Assembly: GCA_023424475.1 (NCBI GenBank)
Contig: JAFADX010000167.1
Coordinates: 1 to 10,384, forward strand
DNA: 10,384 bases
Source of the DNA: Pseudomonadota bacterium
GTDB taxonomy: Bacteria > Pseudomonadota > Alphaproteobacteria > Acetobacterales > Acetobacteraceae
Reading direction: 5' to 3'
Position 1 is the first letter of the stretch. The number at the start of each line of letters is the position of its first letter. Below, in pieces: positions 1 to 6,240 of the stretch. The notes below the pieces were generated by a model. The model was not told where the DNA came from, ran no database searches, and worked only from the letters and a program-made list of their open reading frames with translations. Both the position numbers and the translations under genes were made by a program.

Positions 1-1266
1 GGCCCGGCCGGCACGGCGGCGGCGGCCGCCGCGGCGCGGCTCGGCGCGCGCACCCTGCTGCTGGAACGGCACAACCACCTGGGCGGGCTGTCCACCGGCG
101 GCCTCGTCATCTGGATCGACCGGATGACGGACTGGGACGGGCGCAAGGTGATCCGCGGCTTCGCCGAGGAATACCTCGACCGGCTGCCGAAGGACGCGGT
201 GGCGGGCCCGCCGCCGGGGCTCTGGGGCGCACGGGACGCGGCGACCGCGGCCTGGTGGGCGGCGCGCACCGCCGCCTTCCACGGCATCGTGACGCATTCG
301 CCGACCTGCGACCCTGAATGGATGAAGGCCGTCGCGCTCGAGATGGTGCTCGAGGCCGGCGCGGAGGTGCTGTTCCACGCCTGGGGCGCGGAACCCGTGC
401 TGATCGACGGCGCCGTGCGCGGCGCGGCGTTCGAGAGCAAGCAGGGCCGCCGCGCGGTGCTCGCGAAGGTGGTGGTGGACGCGACGGGCGACGGCGACCT
501 CTATGCCCGTGCCGGCGCGGCATCCGACAGCGACGCGGACGAGCGCGACATCCACCACTGCATCAACACCTCCTGGATGTTCGCGCATGTGGACATGCCG
601 CGCTTCCTCGCCTGGCGGGCGGAAAAGCCGGCGGAATTCGCCGAATTCCTCGCGCGCGGCAAGCGGGAGGCCGGGCTGTTCGACAAGGCCTTCGTCTCCT
701 GGCGCGACGACGTGGCGCTGTTCATGGGCCCGCGCCTCGCGGGCTACGACGCGACGCAGGTGGACGACCTGACCGAGATCGAGATCCGCAGCCACCGGCT
801 GATGCTGGAGCATCTGCGGATCTACCGCCGCGACGCGCCGGGGTTCGGGGATGCCTCGCTGATGCTCTCCGCGCCGCAGGTCGGCGTGCGCCACGCGCGG
901 CGCCTGCGCGGCGTCTCGCCGGTGACGCGGGACTGCTGGGACGGCCGCGTGCAGCCGGACGAGATCGGAGTCTCGCCCTCGCTGTCGCCGAAATTCGCCA
1001 ATGTCTCGGTGCCCTATGGCGCGCTGGTGCCGGAACGGCTGGACGGGCTGCTGGCGCCAGGGCGGCACCTGTCCTGCGATGCGACCTCCCATTCCTTCCT
1101 GCGCGAGATCCCGCAATGCTGGCTGACCGGCCATGCGGCGGGCGTGGCGGCGGCGCTGGCGGCCGATGCCGGGGTCGAGCCCCGCGCGGTCGATCCGCGC
1201 GCCATCCGCGCCGCGCTGCGGCGGCAGGGCGCGCATCTCCGGGAAGACGCGCATGCGCCGGCCTAG
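1..1266 (+). CDS. FAD-dependent oxidoreductase (FAD_oxidored-like), 5' truncated
   Basis: The reading frame is open from the first base, so the true start lies upstream; 421 residues are visible. The first codons read GPAGTAAAAAAARLGA followed by LLLERHNHLGG. This is the end of a Rossmann dinucleotide-binding motif (GxGPAG) and the acidic residue at the end of beta-2 that binds the FAD ribose. A second flavoprotein motif, VVDATGDGDL, lies near visible residues 158-167. The C-terminal part (VPYGALVPERLDGLLAPGR, then GHAAGVAAALAA) matches the usual FAD-contacting end of the FAD_oxidored (PF12831-like) group. The substrate cannot be read from the sequence. The class is known for soluble or loosely attached dehydrogenases and oxidases, and no signal peptide or membrane segment is seen in the visible part. 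The next gene starts inside this one (14-nt overlap), so the two are probably co-transcribed. The family call is firm; the reaction is unknown. Confidence 0.85.
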   Translation, partial: GPAGTAAAAAAARLGARTLLLERHNHLGGLSTGGLVIWIDRMTDWDGRKVIRGFAEEYLDRLPKDAVAGPPPGLWGARDAATAAWWAARTAAFHGIVTHSPTCDPEWMKAVALEMVLEAGAEVLFHAWGAEPVLIDGAVRGAAFESKQGRRAVLAKVVVDATGDGDLYARAGAASDSDADERDIHHCINTSWMFAHVDMPRFLAWRAEKPAEFAEFLARGKREAGLFDKAFVSWRDDVALFMGPRLAGYDATQVDDLTEIEIRSHRLMLEHLRIYRRDAPGFGDASLMLSAPQVGVRHARRLRGVSPVTRDCWDGRVQPDEIGVSPSLSPKFANVSVPYGALVPERLDGLLAPGRHLSCDATSHSFLREIPQCWLTGHAAGVAAALAADAGVEPRAVDPRAIRAALRRQGAHLREDAHAPA

Positions 1267-2008
1267 GGGCTGGCTCGCCGCGCTCGTGGTGATCGCTGCG
1301 CCGGCGCTGGCCCAGGAGCCGGCCGACTGGCGCGGCACGGCGCCGATCCTGCCGCTGGACGCGCCGCCGCGCATGCTGCGGGCGGTGGTCCCGATCGGCG
1401 GAACGGCCTGGGGGCCGTGGCAGCGCCTCTGCCGCGAGCAGACGCTGCGCATCGGCCGCCCGCCTCAGCGCGACTGCCTGACGATCACCGAGGCGAAGCC
1501 GGATGGCGACGGCGTGCGGCTGACGCTGCGCCACGAGGCGACGGGCCTGCTGATGACCGTGCGGCGCGGCCCGGATGGCCGCATCGGGGATTTCGAGGCG
1601 CTGCGCGCCGATGGCACCGCACCGCCCGGGGATCCGCGCCGCGCGGCGCTGCTGGCCGCCTGGCGCGGCCAGTTCGCGACGCTGAGCCTGGAACCGCGCC
1701 GGATCGGGCCGCTGGACCGATTCACCCTGCCGGTCGAGGGCTCGGCACGCGGCGGCCTGTGCCGCCCGGACGGAACGGCAGCCATCCATGGAAGGCCGGT
1801 GCTGGTGGCGCGCTGCGCGGTGGAGCTGGCCGGGCGGCTGCGAGGCGGCGAATCCGAGGCGCGCGTCGCGATCTTTGCCCGCGTCGCGGTCGATGTCGCG
1901 ACGGGCATGATCTCGGCCCAGGGCTATGCGACCCGGATCGAAACCTTCGCGCCCAATGGGCGGTCGAACGGCGTCGTGGTCACGCCGTCCAAGGTCGTCC
2001 TCGAATAG
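1253..2008 (+). CDS. Predicted exported protein of unknown function
   Basis: A protein of 251 residues. The ATG at 1253 was chosen because it begins a textbook signal peptide: basic MRRPRG, a hydrophobic core LAALVVIAAPALA, and a likely signal peptidase I site after ALA (residue 20), just before QEPADW. GGGAAG, six bases upstream, is a modest ribosome-binding site. An in-frame ATG at 1133 would bury the signal peptide and run through the upstream gene. The mature part is about 231 residues with no further membrane segment. It alternates short hydrophobic and charged stretches, suggesting a beta-rich fold. It has four cysteines (60, 75, 170, 188), enough for two disulfides in the periplasm. 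I do not recognise the family. Its start lies within the oxidoreductase gene, suggesting translational coupling, but nothing in the sequence shows a shared function. Confidence 0.75.
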   Translation: MRRPRGWLAALVVIAAPALAQEPADWRGTAPILPLDAPPRMLRAVVPIGGTAWGPWQRLCREQTLRIGRPPQRDCLTITEAKPDGDGVRLTLRHEATGLLMTVRRGPDGRIGDFEALRADGTAPPGDPRRAALLAAWRGQFATLSLEPRRIGPLDRFTLPVEGSARGGLCRPDGTAAIHGRPVLVARCAVELAGRLRGGESEARVAIFARVAVDVATGMISAQGYATRIETFAPNGRSNGVVVTPSKVVLE

Positions 2009-2234
2009 CCCCCCGGAAGGGCCGGCGCCTCATCGGGCCCCGGGAGCACAGGTCAGCCAGAAGCGGGGAAACGTCGGCCGCGAAACCGCAGCCCTTCGGC
2101 CCGATGCCGAGGCATCGGGCCGGGAGCGCAAGGCGCGACCGCGCCCAGACCAACCGCCAAGCCGGACGTTCCAGCGCCTGGCGCATCAGCCAAGCGCGCG
2201 GATGCGCGCGCCGGCGCCTGAGGCGGAGGAACGA
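2009..2234. other. Convergent intergenic region with hairpins
   Basis: This gap lies between the stop codons of two convergent genes, the exported protein (+) and the RraA-like aldolase (-). No convincing gene is seen. It carries the 26-bp palindrome annotated separately at 2097-2122. A second GC-rich foldback lies near the aldolase end: GCGCATC (2181-2187) pairs with GATGCGC (2201-2207), overlapping the alternative GCGCGC/GCGCGC pair at 2194-2209. None of these stems is followed by a T-run in either direction. They could act as bidirectional transcription barriers, but they are not canonical intrinsic terminators. Confidence 0.5.
2097..2122. repeat. 26-bp palindrome, REP-like candidate
   Basis: CGGCCCGATGCC (2097-2108) and GGCATCGGGCCG (2111-2122) are perfect inverted repeats separated only by GA. 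The right arm CATCGGGCC followed by GGGAGC and CA..GG (2113-2133) also occurs in direct orientation at 2031-2052, with a two-base insertion. A palindrome plus a partial direct copy in an intergenic gap resembles a dispersed REP/BIME-type element. No T-tract follows on either strand. Whether it is repeated in the genome cannot be judged from one window. Confidence 0.5.
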
Positions 2235-2936
2235 CTACTTCTTCGACGCCTCGTACCGCGCCTTCGTCTCGGCATTCGGCGGATAGAGGCCGGGCAGCGG
2301 CACGCCGCGGTCCACCTCGGTCATGATCCAGGCCTCGAGGCGCTCCTGCTCCACCGCCGCCTCGACCACCGCATCGAGCATCGCCTGCGGGATCACCACC
2401 GCGCCGTCGGCATCCGCCACGACGATGTCGCCGGGGATGACGGTGACGCCGCCGCATCCGATCGTCTCCTCCCAGCCCACGAAGTTCAGCGCGGCGACCG
2501 AGGCCGGGGCGACATAACCCTGGCAGAACACCGGCAGGCCGGTGCCGATCACGCCCGCGCCGTCGCGCAGCACGCCGTCCGTCACCAGCCCGGCGACGCC
2601 CTTCTTCGCCATGCGGGCGCAGAGGATGTCGCCGAAGATGCCGGCGGCGGTGATGCCCATGGCATCGGCGACGGCGATGCAGCCTTCGGGCATCGCCTCG
2701 ATCGCCGCGCGGGTCGAACGGGGGGAGGACCAGGAATCGACGGTGGCGAGGTCCTCGCGCGTCGGGGTGAAGCGCAGGGTGAAGGCGGGGCCGACGATGC
2801 GCTTCGCACTGCCCGGCACGATCGGGCGCGAGCCCTGGATGTAGCAGAACCGCACGCCCTTCTTGAGCAGCACGGTGGTCAGCGTCGCGGTCGTCACGCC
2901 CTCGAGGGCGGTCTTCTGCGCGGGGGTCAGGGCCAT
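2235..2936 (-). CDS. RraA-like protein, probable HMG/CHA-type class II aldolase
   Basis: 233 residues starting MALTPAQK. The start at 2936 is fixed by a strong AAGGAGAT Shine-Dalgarno six bases upstream. The family is the RraA-like fold, which includes E. coli RraA (an RNase E inhibitor of about 160 residues) and the longer 4-hydroxy-4-methyl-2-oxoglutarate / 4-carboxy-4-hydroxy-2-oxoadipate aldolases. The aldolase hallmark D-x20-R-D is present exactly: D103, R124 and D125 in the stretch GDILCARMAKKGVAG...TDGVLRD. These residues bind the divalent metal and the pyruvyl moiety in known members. The late motif PGDIVVADADGAVVIP (168-183) is also typical. Length and motif favour a cytoplasmic pyruvate-forming aldolase over an RNase E regulator; the real substrate is unknown. 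It lies 80 bp behind a dehydratase gene on the same strand, so the two are likely co-transcribed. Two-keto-acid chemistry is a plausible but unproven common theme. Confidence 0.85.
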   Translation of the reverse strand: MALTPAQKTALEGVTTATLTTVLLKKGVRFCYIQGSRPIVPGSAKRIVGPAFTLRFTPTREDLATVDSWSSPRSTRAAIEAMPEGCIAVADAMGITAAGIFGDILCARMAKKGVAGLVTDGVLRDGAGVIGTGLPVFCQGYVAPASVAALNFVGWEETIGCGGVTVIPGDIVVADADGAVVIPQAMLDAVVEAAVEQERLEAWIMTEVDRGVPLPGLYPPNAETKARYEASKK

Positions 2937-2942
2937 GGACGG

Positions 2943-2950
2943 ATCTCCTT
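2943..2950 (-). promoter_or_regulatory. Strong ribosome-binding site of the RraA-like gene
   Basis: On the minus strand the bases read AAGGAGAT, ending six bases before the ATG at 2936. This near-consensus Shine-Dalgarno fixes the start, although the frame stays open far upstream through antisense sequence. Confidence 0.8.
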
Positions 2951-2982
2951 CGGCGAGGCCGCGTGCATCGCAGGGGGCGGGC

Positions 2983-3015
2983 GCCGCCGCAAGGGGCCCC
3001 CGCTCCGGCGGCGGC
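2983..3015 (-). other. GC hairpin between dehydratase and aldolase genes
   Basis: GCCGCCGC (2983-2990) and GCGGCGGC (3008-3015) form a perfect 8-bp stem directly after the dehydratase stop codon. The loop contains GGGGCCCC, which is itself palindromic. There is no T-run after it in the direction of transcription. It could stabilise the upstream mRNA end or lower read-through into the aldolase gene; with this base composition chance is also possible. Confidence 0.35.
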
Positions 3016-3016
3016 G

Positions 3017-3946
3017 TCAGCCGAGGATGCTCGCCGGGTCGCAATTGGCGCCGCAGACCAGGACCCCGACCTCGCCCCCCGGGGGCGGCGCCCAGGCACC
3101 GGACAGCAGCACGGCGAAGGCGGTCGCGCCGCCCGGCTCGGCCACCACGCGCAGCCGGTCCCACAGCCAGCGCTGCGCCGCGCGGATCGCCTCGTCCTTG
3201 ACGACGACGGCGCGGCCGCCGACCGCCATCATCACCTCGAAGGGCAGGTTGCCGACGCGGCGGGCGCCCAGGCTGTCGGCGGCGACGCCGCCCGAGGGGA
3301 CATCCATCGGCTGCTGGGACAATCCGGCGACGAACAGGGTCGGGCATTCGTCCGGCTCGGCGATGACGATATCGGCGCGATCCCGGTACCAGGAGGCGAT
3401 GCCGCCATAGAGCCCGCCGCCGCCGGCCGCGACGATGAGGTGGCTGAGGTCCGGCGCGTCCTCCTCGAACTCCATGCCGACGGTGCCCTGGCCGGCCAGG
3501 ACCTCCTCCTGGTCGTAGGCATGGACGAGCAGCGCGCCGGTCTCGGCGGCGCGGGCCTCGCTGGCCTGGCGCGCGGCGTCGTAGGCGGCGCCGCCGACCA
3601 CGAGGCTCGCCCCGGTCGCGGTGATCCGGCTCCGCTTGGCCTCGGGGGTGATCTCGGGGACGAAGATCTCCGCCTTCACGCCCAGCACCTGCGCGGCGTG
3701 GGCGACGGCGAGGCCATGGTTGCCGCCCGAGGCCGCGACCACGCCCGCCGCCGGCAGGCTGGCCGCCAGCATCCGGTTGAAGGCCCCCCGCGGCTTGAAG
3801 GAGCCGGTGACCTGCAGCTGCTCGAGCTTGAAGGTCAGCGGAAAGCCGAGGCCGGTATCCCCGGCCGAGAGGCGGATCACCGGCGTGCGGCGGATATGGG
3901 GGGCGATGCGCCGGGCGGCGGCGCGGATGTCGTCCTGGGTCGGCAT
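3017..3946 (-). CDS. PLP-dependent threonine/serine dehydratase-like protein
   Basis: 309 residues, fold-type II PLP enzyme (tryptophan synthase beta family). The Schiff-base lysine is K51 in GSFKPRGA. SGGNHG (73-78) binds the substrate carboxylate and the glycine loop GGGGLYGG (175-182) holds the PLP phosphate. EPGGA (270-274) and CGAN (298-301) complete the pattern; C298 sits where serine/threonine dehydratases carry the Ser or Cys that contacts the pyridine nitrogen. There is no C-terminal ACT domain, so it is not the isoleucine-feedback-regulated biosynthetic IlvA. It resembles the short catabolic dehydratases and serine racemases, which release ammonia and a 2-keto acid from a hydroxy-amino acid. 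L-threonine, L-serine or hydroxyaspartate are all possible substrates. No good Shine-Dalgarno precedes the ATG at 3946. It is first in a minus-strand unit with the RraA-like gene and is divergent from the PTS operon. Confidence 0.88.
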   Translation of the reverse strand: MPTQDDIRAAARRIAPHIRRTPVIRLSAGDTGLGFPLTFKLEQLQVTGSFKPRGAFNRMLAASLPAAGVVAASGGNHGLAVAHAAQVLGVKAEIFVPEITPEAKRSRITATGASLVVGGAAYDAARQASEARAAETGALLVHAYDQEEVLAGQGTVGMEFEEDAPDLSHLIVAAGGGGLYGGIASWYRDRADIVIAEPDECPTLFVAGLSQQPMDVPSGGVAADSLGARRVGNLPFEVMMAVGGRAVVVKDEAIRAAQRWLWDRLRVVAEPGGATAFAVLLSGAWAPPPGGEVGVLVCGANCDPASILG

Positions 3947-4071
3947 GGCGCGGAAGGTGCCCGGCCATTCCGGGGGTGTCCATGGCCGGTTTCAGGGGCG
4001 GCCTCGCGGCGCTTTGCCTGCTGCCGCATTTCTGCCATGGTCCGCCGCTCGGACAGGATGGCTCTGCTGGG
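3947..4071. promoter_or_regulatory. Divergent spacer likely holding promoters of hprK operon and dehydratase
   Basis: These 125 bases separate two divergent starts and must contain the promoters of both units, unless the PTS operon is read from elsewhere. The frame of hprK is open back to a GTG at 3976 and an ATG at 3982. In 3985-4071, however, only 20 of 29 codons end in G or C, well below the near-total G/C ending of the following codons, so the stretch looks non-coding. I see no convincing -35/-10 pair and no -24/-12 element. Confidence 0.4.
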
Positions 4072-4503
4072 ATGCTCGTCCACGGAAGTTGCGCCTCGCG
4101 CGGCGGGGCGGCGGTCCTGCTGCTGGGCGCCCCGGGCACCGGCAAGTCGGACCTGCTGCTCAGGCTGATCGGCCGGGGCTGGGATCTCGTGGCGGACGAC
4201 CAGGTGGTGCTGGAGGGTCCGGCGGTGGCGGCGCCGCCATCGCTCAAAGGAATGCTGGAAGTGCGGGGCGTCGGGATATTCGAGGGGCTTCCTGTGGCCG
4301 AAGAGGCACGGCTGGTGCTCGCGGTCGAACTCGTCGCGCGCGAGGCGGTGGTCCGCCTGCCCCGGCCGGCGGGGTGGGGCCCCGCCGGCGTGCCGCTGCT
4401 CGCCCTGCATGGGTTCGAGGCCTCGGCCTGCGACAAGGTCGGCCTGGCGCTCGAGGCTGCGCTCGGCCGGGCGCGGCAGCGTTCGGGGGCCTTCGCGGCA
4501 TGA
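4072..4503 (+). CDS. hprK: HPr kinase/phosphorylase, short alphaproteobacterial form
   Basis: 143 residues from the ATG at 4072. It corresponds to the C-terminal catalytic domain only; the Gram-positive enzyme is about 310 residues with an extra N-terminal domain. The usual early motif VHG has its histidine at H4. Walker A GAPGTGKS is at 19-26, VADD at 40-43 supplies the conserved aspartates, and the HprK signature LEVRGVGIF is at 62-70. The enzyme phosphorylates and dephosphorylates the regulatory serine of HPr, encoded three genes downstream. Starts at 3982 or 3976 would add about 30 residues with atypical codon use and leave only some 30 bp for two divergent promoters, so 4072 is preferred; its Shine-Dalgarno (AGGA, 13 bases upstream) is poor. 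It overlaps rapZ by 4 nt (ATGA). In many alphaproteobacteria a ChvG/ChvI-type two-component pair precedes hprK; here none does. Confidence 0.9.
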   Translation: MLVHGSCASRGGAAVLLLGAPGTGKSDLLLRLIGRGWDLVADDQVVLEGPAVAAPPSLKGMLEVRGVGIFEGLPVAEEARLVLAVELVAREAVVRLPRPAGWGPAGVPLLALHGFEASACDKVGLALEAALGRARQRSGAFAA

Positions 4504-5441
4504 TGGACGGCGTGGCCCCGCAGCGGCGCCAGGTGGTCCTTGTCACGGGCCTGTCGGGGGCCGGCAAGGCATCCATCCTCCGGGTGCTCGAGGATCTCGG
4601 GTACGAAACGGTCGACAACCCGCCCCTCTCGGTGCTCGAGGCGCTGGTGGGGGATGGCGAGCAGCCCCTGGCCGCCGGCGTGGACAGCCGGACGCGGGAC
4701 TTCGACGCGGCGGCGGCGCTGCGGCTGCTGGAACGGCTGCGCCTCCGGCCCGATATCGCCGCGACACTGGTCTTCGCCACCGCCGAGGCCGATGTGCTGC
4801 TGCGGCGCTACACCGAGACGCGGCGGCGGCACCCGATGGCGCCGGGCGGCCCGCTCGGCGCCAGCGTGGCCAAGGGCATCGCGCAGGAAGCCGCGCTCAT
4901 GGAGCCGCTGCGCGTGACCGCCGACCTGCTGGTGGACACGTCCGACCTGCCGCTGCCCGACCTGCGCCGCATGATCGAGCGGCGCTTCGGCGCCGAGGGC
5001 GGCGCGGGGATGGGGGTCTCGGTGGTCTCCTTCTCCTACGCGAAGGGCCTGCCGCGGGAAGCGGACCTGGTCCTCGACATGCGCTTCCTGCGCAATCCGC
5101 ACTATGTCGACGCCCTGCGGCCGATGACCGGGAAGGACGCGCCGGTCGCCGCCTATATCGAGGCGGACCCCGACTTCGCCCCCTTCTGGCGGTGCATGAC
5201 GGAAATGCTGCGGCCGCTCTTGCCGAGATATGCGCAGGAGGGAAAGAAGTACCTGACGATCGCGCTGGGCTGCACGGGCGGGAAGCACCGCTCGGTCCTG
5301 GCGGCGGAGCGTCTGGCACACCATCTAGAGACACAGGGCTGGCGGGTGGACCTGATCCACCGCGAGCTGACGGCCGGCGCGGCGGGGGCGCGCGCCGCCG
5401 GCCGGGCACCGGGGCGGGAGGCCCTGACGCAGGCATCATGA
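4500..5441 (+). CDS. rapZ: RapZ/YvcJ-family nucleotide-binding protein (RNase adapter)
   Basis: 313 residues. The start ATG at 4500 overlaps the hprK stop (ATGA). The N-terminal P-loop domain begins VVLVTGLSGAGKAS (12-25), followed by LEDLGYETVDNPPL, the usual RapZ sequence after the P-loop. RYTETRRRHP (104-112) and TADLLVDTSDL (140-150) are conserved family blocks. The C-terminal domain has FLRNPHY (196-202) and GCTGGKHRS (257-265), the binding region for RNA and sugar phosphate in E. coli RapZ. In E. coli the protein presents GlmZ/GlmY sRNAs to RNase E to control glmS; its targets in alphaproteobacteria are not settled. The odd point is Walker A: the residue after lysine is A24, where Ser or Thr normally ligates magnesium. 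A 23-residue Ala/Gly/Arg-rich tail ends the protein. Its place inside the PTS operon suggests a link between PTS phosphorylation state and cell-envelope precursor control; that is inference. Confidence 0.93.
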   Translation: MMDGVAPQRRQVVLVTGLSGAGKASILRVLEDLGYETVDNPPLSVLEALVGDGEQPLAAGVDSRTRDFDAAAALRLLERLRLRPDIAATLVFATAEADVLLRRYTETRRRHPMAPGGPLGASVAKGIAQEAALMEPLRVTADLLVDTSDLPLPDLRRMIERRFGAEGGAGMGVSVVSFSYAKGLPREADLVLDMRFLRNPHYVDALRPMTGKDAPVAAYIEADPDFAPFWRCMTEMLRPLLPRYAQEGKKYLTIALGCTGGKHRSVLAAERLAHHLETQGWRVDLIHRELTAGAAGARAAGRAPGREALTQAS

Positions 5442-5881
5442 TCGGTATGGTTCTCGTCACGCACGGCCGCCTGGCCGAGGAGCTGCGCCACGCCATGGAA
5501 CATGTCGTCGGGCCGCAGCAGGCGGTGGCGACCGTTTGCATCGGGCCGGACGACGACATGGACCACACGCGGACCGACATCCGCCGTTCGATCGAGGAAG
5601 TGGACCAGGGCGACGGCGTCGTCGTGCTGACGGACATGTTCGGCGGCACGCCGTCCAACCTCGCCATGCAGATGGCCGAGGGCGAGCGGCCGGTCGAGGT
5701 GCTGGCCGGTGTCAACCTGCCGCTGCTGGTCAAACTCGCGAAGGTGCGCGGCAGCGAGCCGCTCGCGCAGGCAGTGGACCATGCGGTGGCCGCCGGGCGA
5801 AAATACATCGCCTGCGGGCGTGACGTGACGGCGGGCGCACAGGCGGCTCCGGCCCTGCCGAACGGGAGGAACGGCGCGTGA
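5438..5881 (+). CDS. manX: PTS mannose-family EIIA domain protein
   Basis: 147 residues, the size of a single EIIA-Man domain (PF03610); the E. coli ManX fusion with EIIB is over twice as long. It begins MIGMVLVTHGRLAEEL; H9 in THG is the phosphorylated histidine. TDMFGGTPSN (65-74) is the family's active-site loop, with D66 as the supporting aspartate. The start ATG overlaps the rapZ stop by 4 nt. HPr should transfer phosphate to H9. With no EIIB or EIIC nearby, the phosphate has no visible sugar destination, so the protein is probably a regulatory output. The last 20 or so residues (Gly/Ala/Pro-rich) lie beyond the domain. The symbol follows use for alphaproteobacterial orthologues; the domain call is firm and the role is inferred. 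Confidence 0.9.
   Translation: MIGMVLVTHGRLAEELRHAMEHVVGPQQAVATVCIGPDDDMDHTRTDIRRSIEEVDQGDGVVVLTDMFGGTPSNLAMQMAEGERPVEVLAGVNLPLLVKLAKVRGSEPLAQAVDHAVAAGRKYIACGRDVTAGAQAAPALPNGRNGA
5864..5870 (+). promoter_or_regulatory. Ribosome-binding site fixing the GTG start of ptsH
   Basis: GGGAGGA lies seven bases before the GTG at 5878, inside the end of the EIIA gene. It is the best Shine-Dalgarno in the PTS operon and supports initiation at this GTG, giving HPr an N-terminal extension. Confidence 0.7.
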
Positions 5882-6240
5882 ACGAATGGCCCGACGAGCC
5901 CGGGACGAAGGTGGAGGCGGACCCCGCCCCCGCGCCGGAGGCCTGCGGCTGCGATCCCGGCAGTTCCGGCCTGGTGCTGCGGCGCAGCGTGGTGGTCTGC
6001 AACAGCCGCGGCCTGCATGCGCGCGCCGCCGCCAAGCTCGTGACGACCGCGGAGCGCTTCTCCTCCTGCGTCAACGTGGTGCGCAACGGCGAGAGCGTGC
6101 CGGCCTGCTCCATCATGGGGCTGATGATGCTGGGTGCCGGCCAGGGCGCGGAAATCACCATCGAGGCCGAGGGCTGGGACGCCAAGGAAGCGCTCGAGGC
6201 GGTCGCCGGCCTGGTCGAGGCCGGCTTCCATGAAGACTGA
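5878..6240 (+). CDS. ptsH: HPr phosphocarrier protein with N-terminal extension
   Basis: 120 residues, about 30 more than typical HPr (85-90). The start is GTG, overlapping the EIIA stop (GTGA) and backed by GGGAGGA seven bases upstream. The HPr domain runs from about residue 33 to the end. The phosphocarrier histidine is H47 in NSRGLHARAAAKLV (equivalent to His15), with R49 equivalent to Arg17. The alanine after R49 replaces the proline of E. coli HPr, as is common in alphaproteobacteria. The regulatory serine is S78 in ACSIMGLMMLGAG (equivalent to Ser46), the target of HprK, so both phosphorylation sites are intact. The extension (1-32) is acidic and Pro-rich, ending CGCDPGSSG; it has no signal peptide character. 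HPr accepts phosphate from EI (next gene) and passes it to EIIA. It overlaps ptsI by 11 nt. Confidence 0.93.
   Translation: MNEWPDEPGTKVEADPAPAPEACGCDPGSSGLVLRRSVVVCNSRGLHARAAAKLVTTAERFSSCVNVVRNGESVPACSIMGLMMLGAGQGAEITIEAEGWDAKEALEAVAGLVEAGFHED

Noticed and set aside
722..1789. Minus-strand open frame opposite the oxidoreductase and exported-protein genes
   Set aside because: It is antisense to two genes with clear motifs (FAD binding and signal peptide), and its product is compositionally biased with no family resemblance.
3976..4071. Longer hprK start (GTG 3976 or ATG 3982)
   Set aside because: Codon third positions in this stretch are much less G/C-rich than in the rest of the gene. It would leave almost no room for divergent promoters, and the domain is complete from 4072.
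2937..5324. A very long minus-strand open frame continuous with the RraA-like gene, as if a 1029-residue fusion
   Set aside because: The upstream part lies antisense to hprK and rapZ and out of frame with the dehydratase gene. It shows low-complexity Arg/Pro/Gly translation, and a strong ribosome site marks the real aldolase start at 2936.
6134..6229. Open frame upstream of ptsI suggesting an HPr-EI frameshift fusion
   Set aside because: The extra residues in this frame are Arg/Pro/Ser-rich and lie within the conserved HPr C-terminus. Both proteins are complete as separate overlapping genes.
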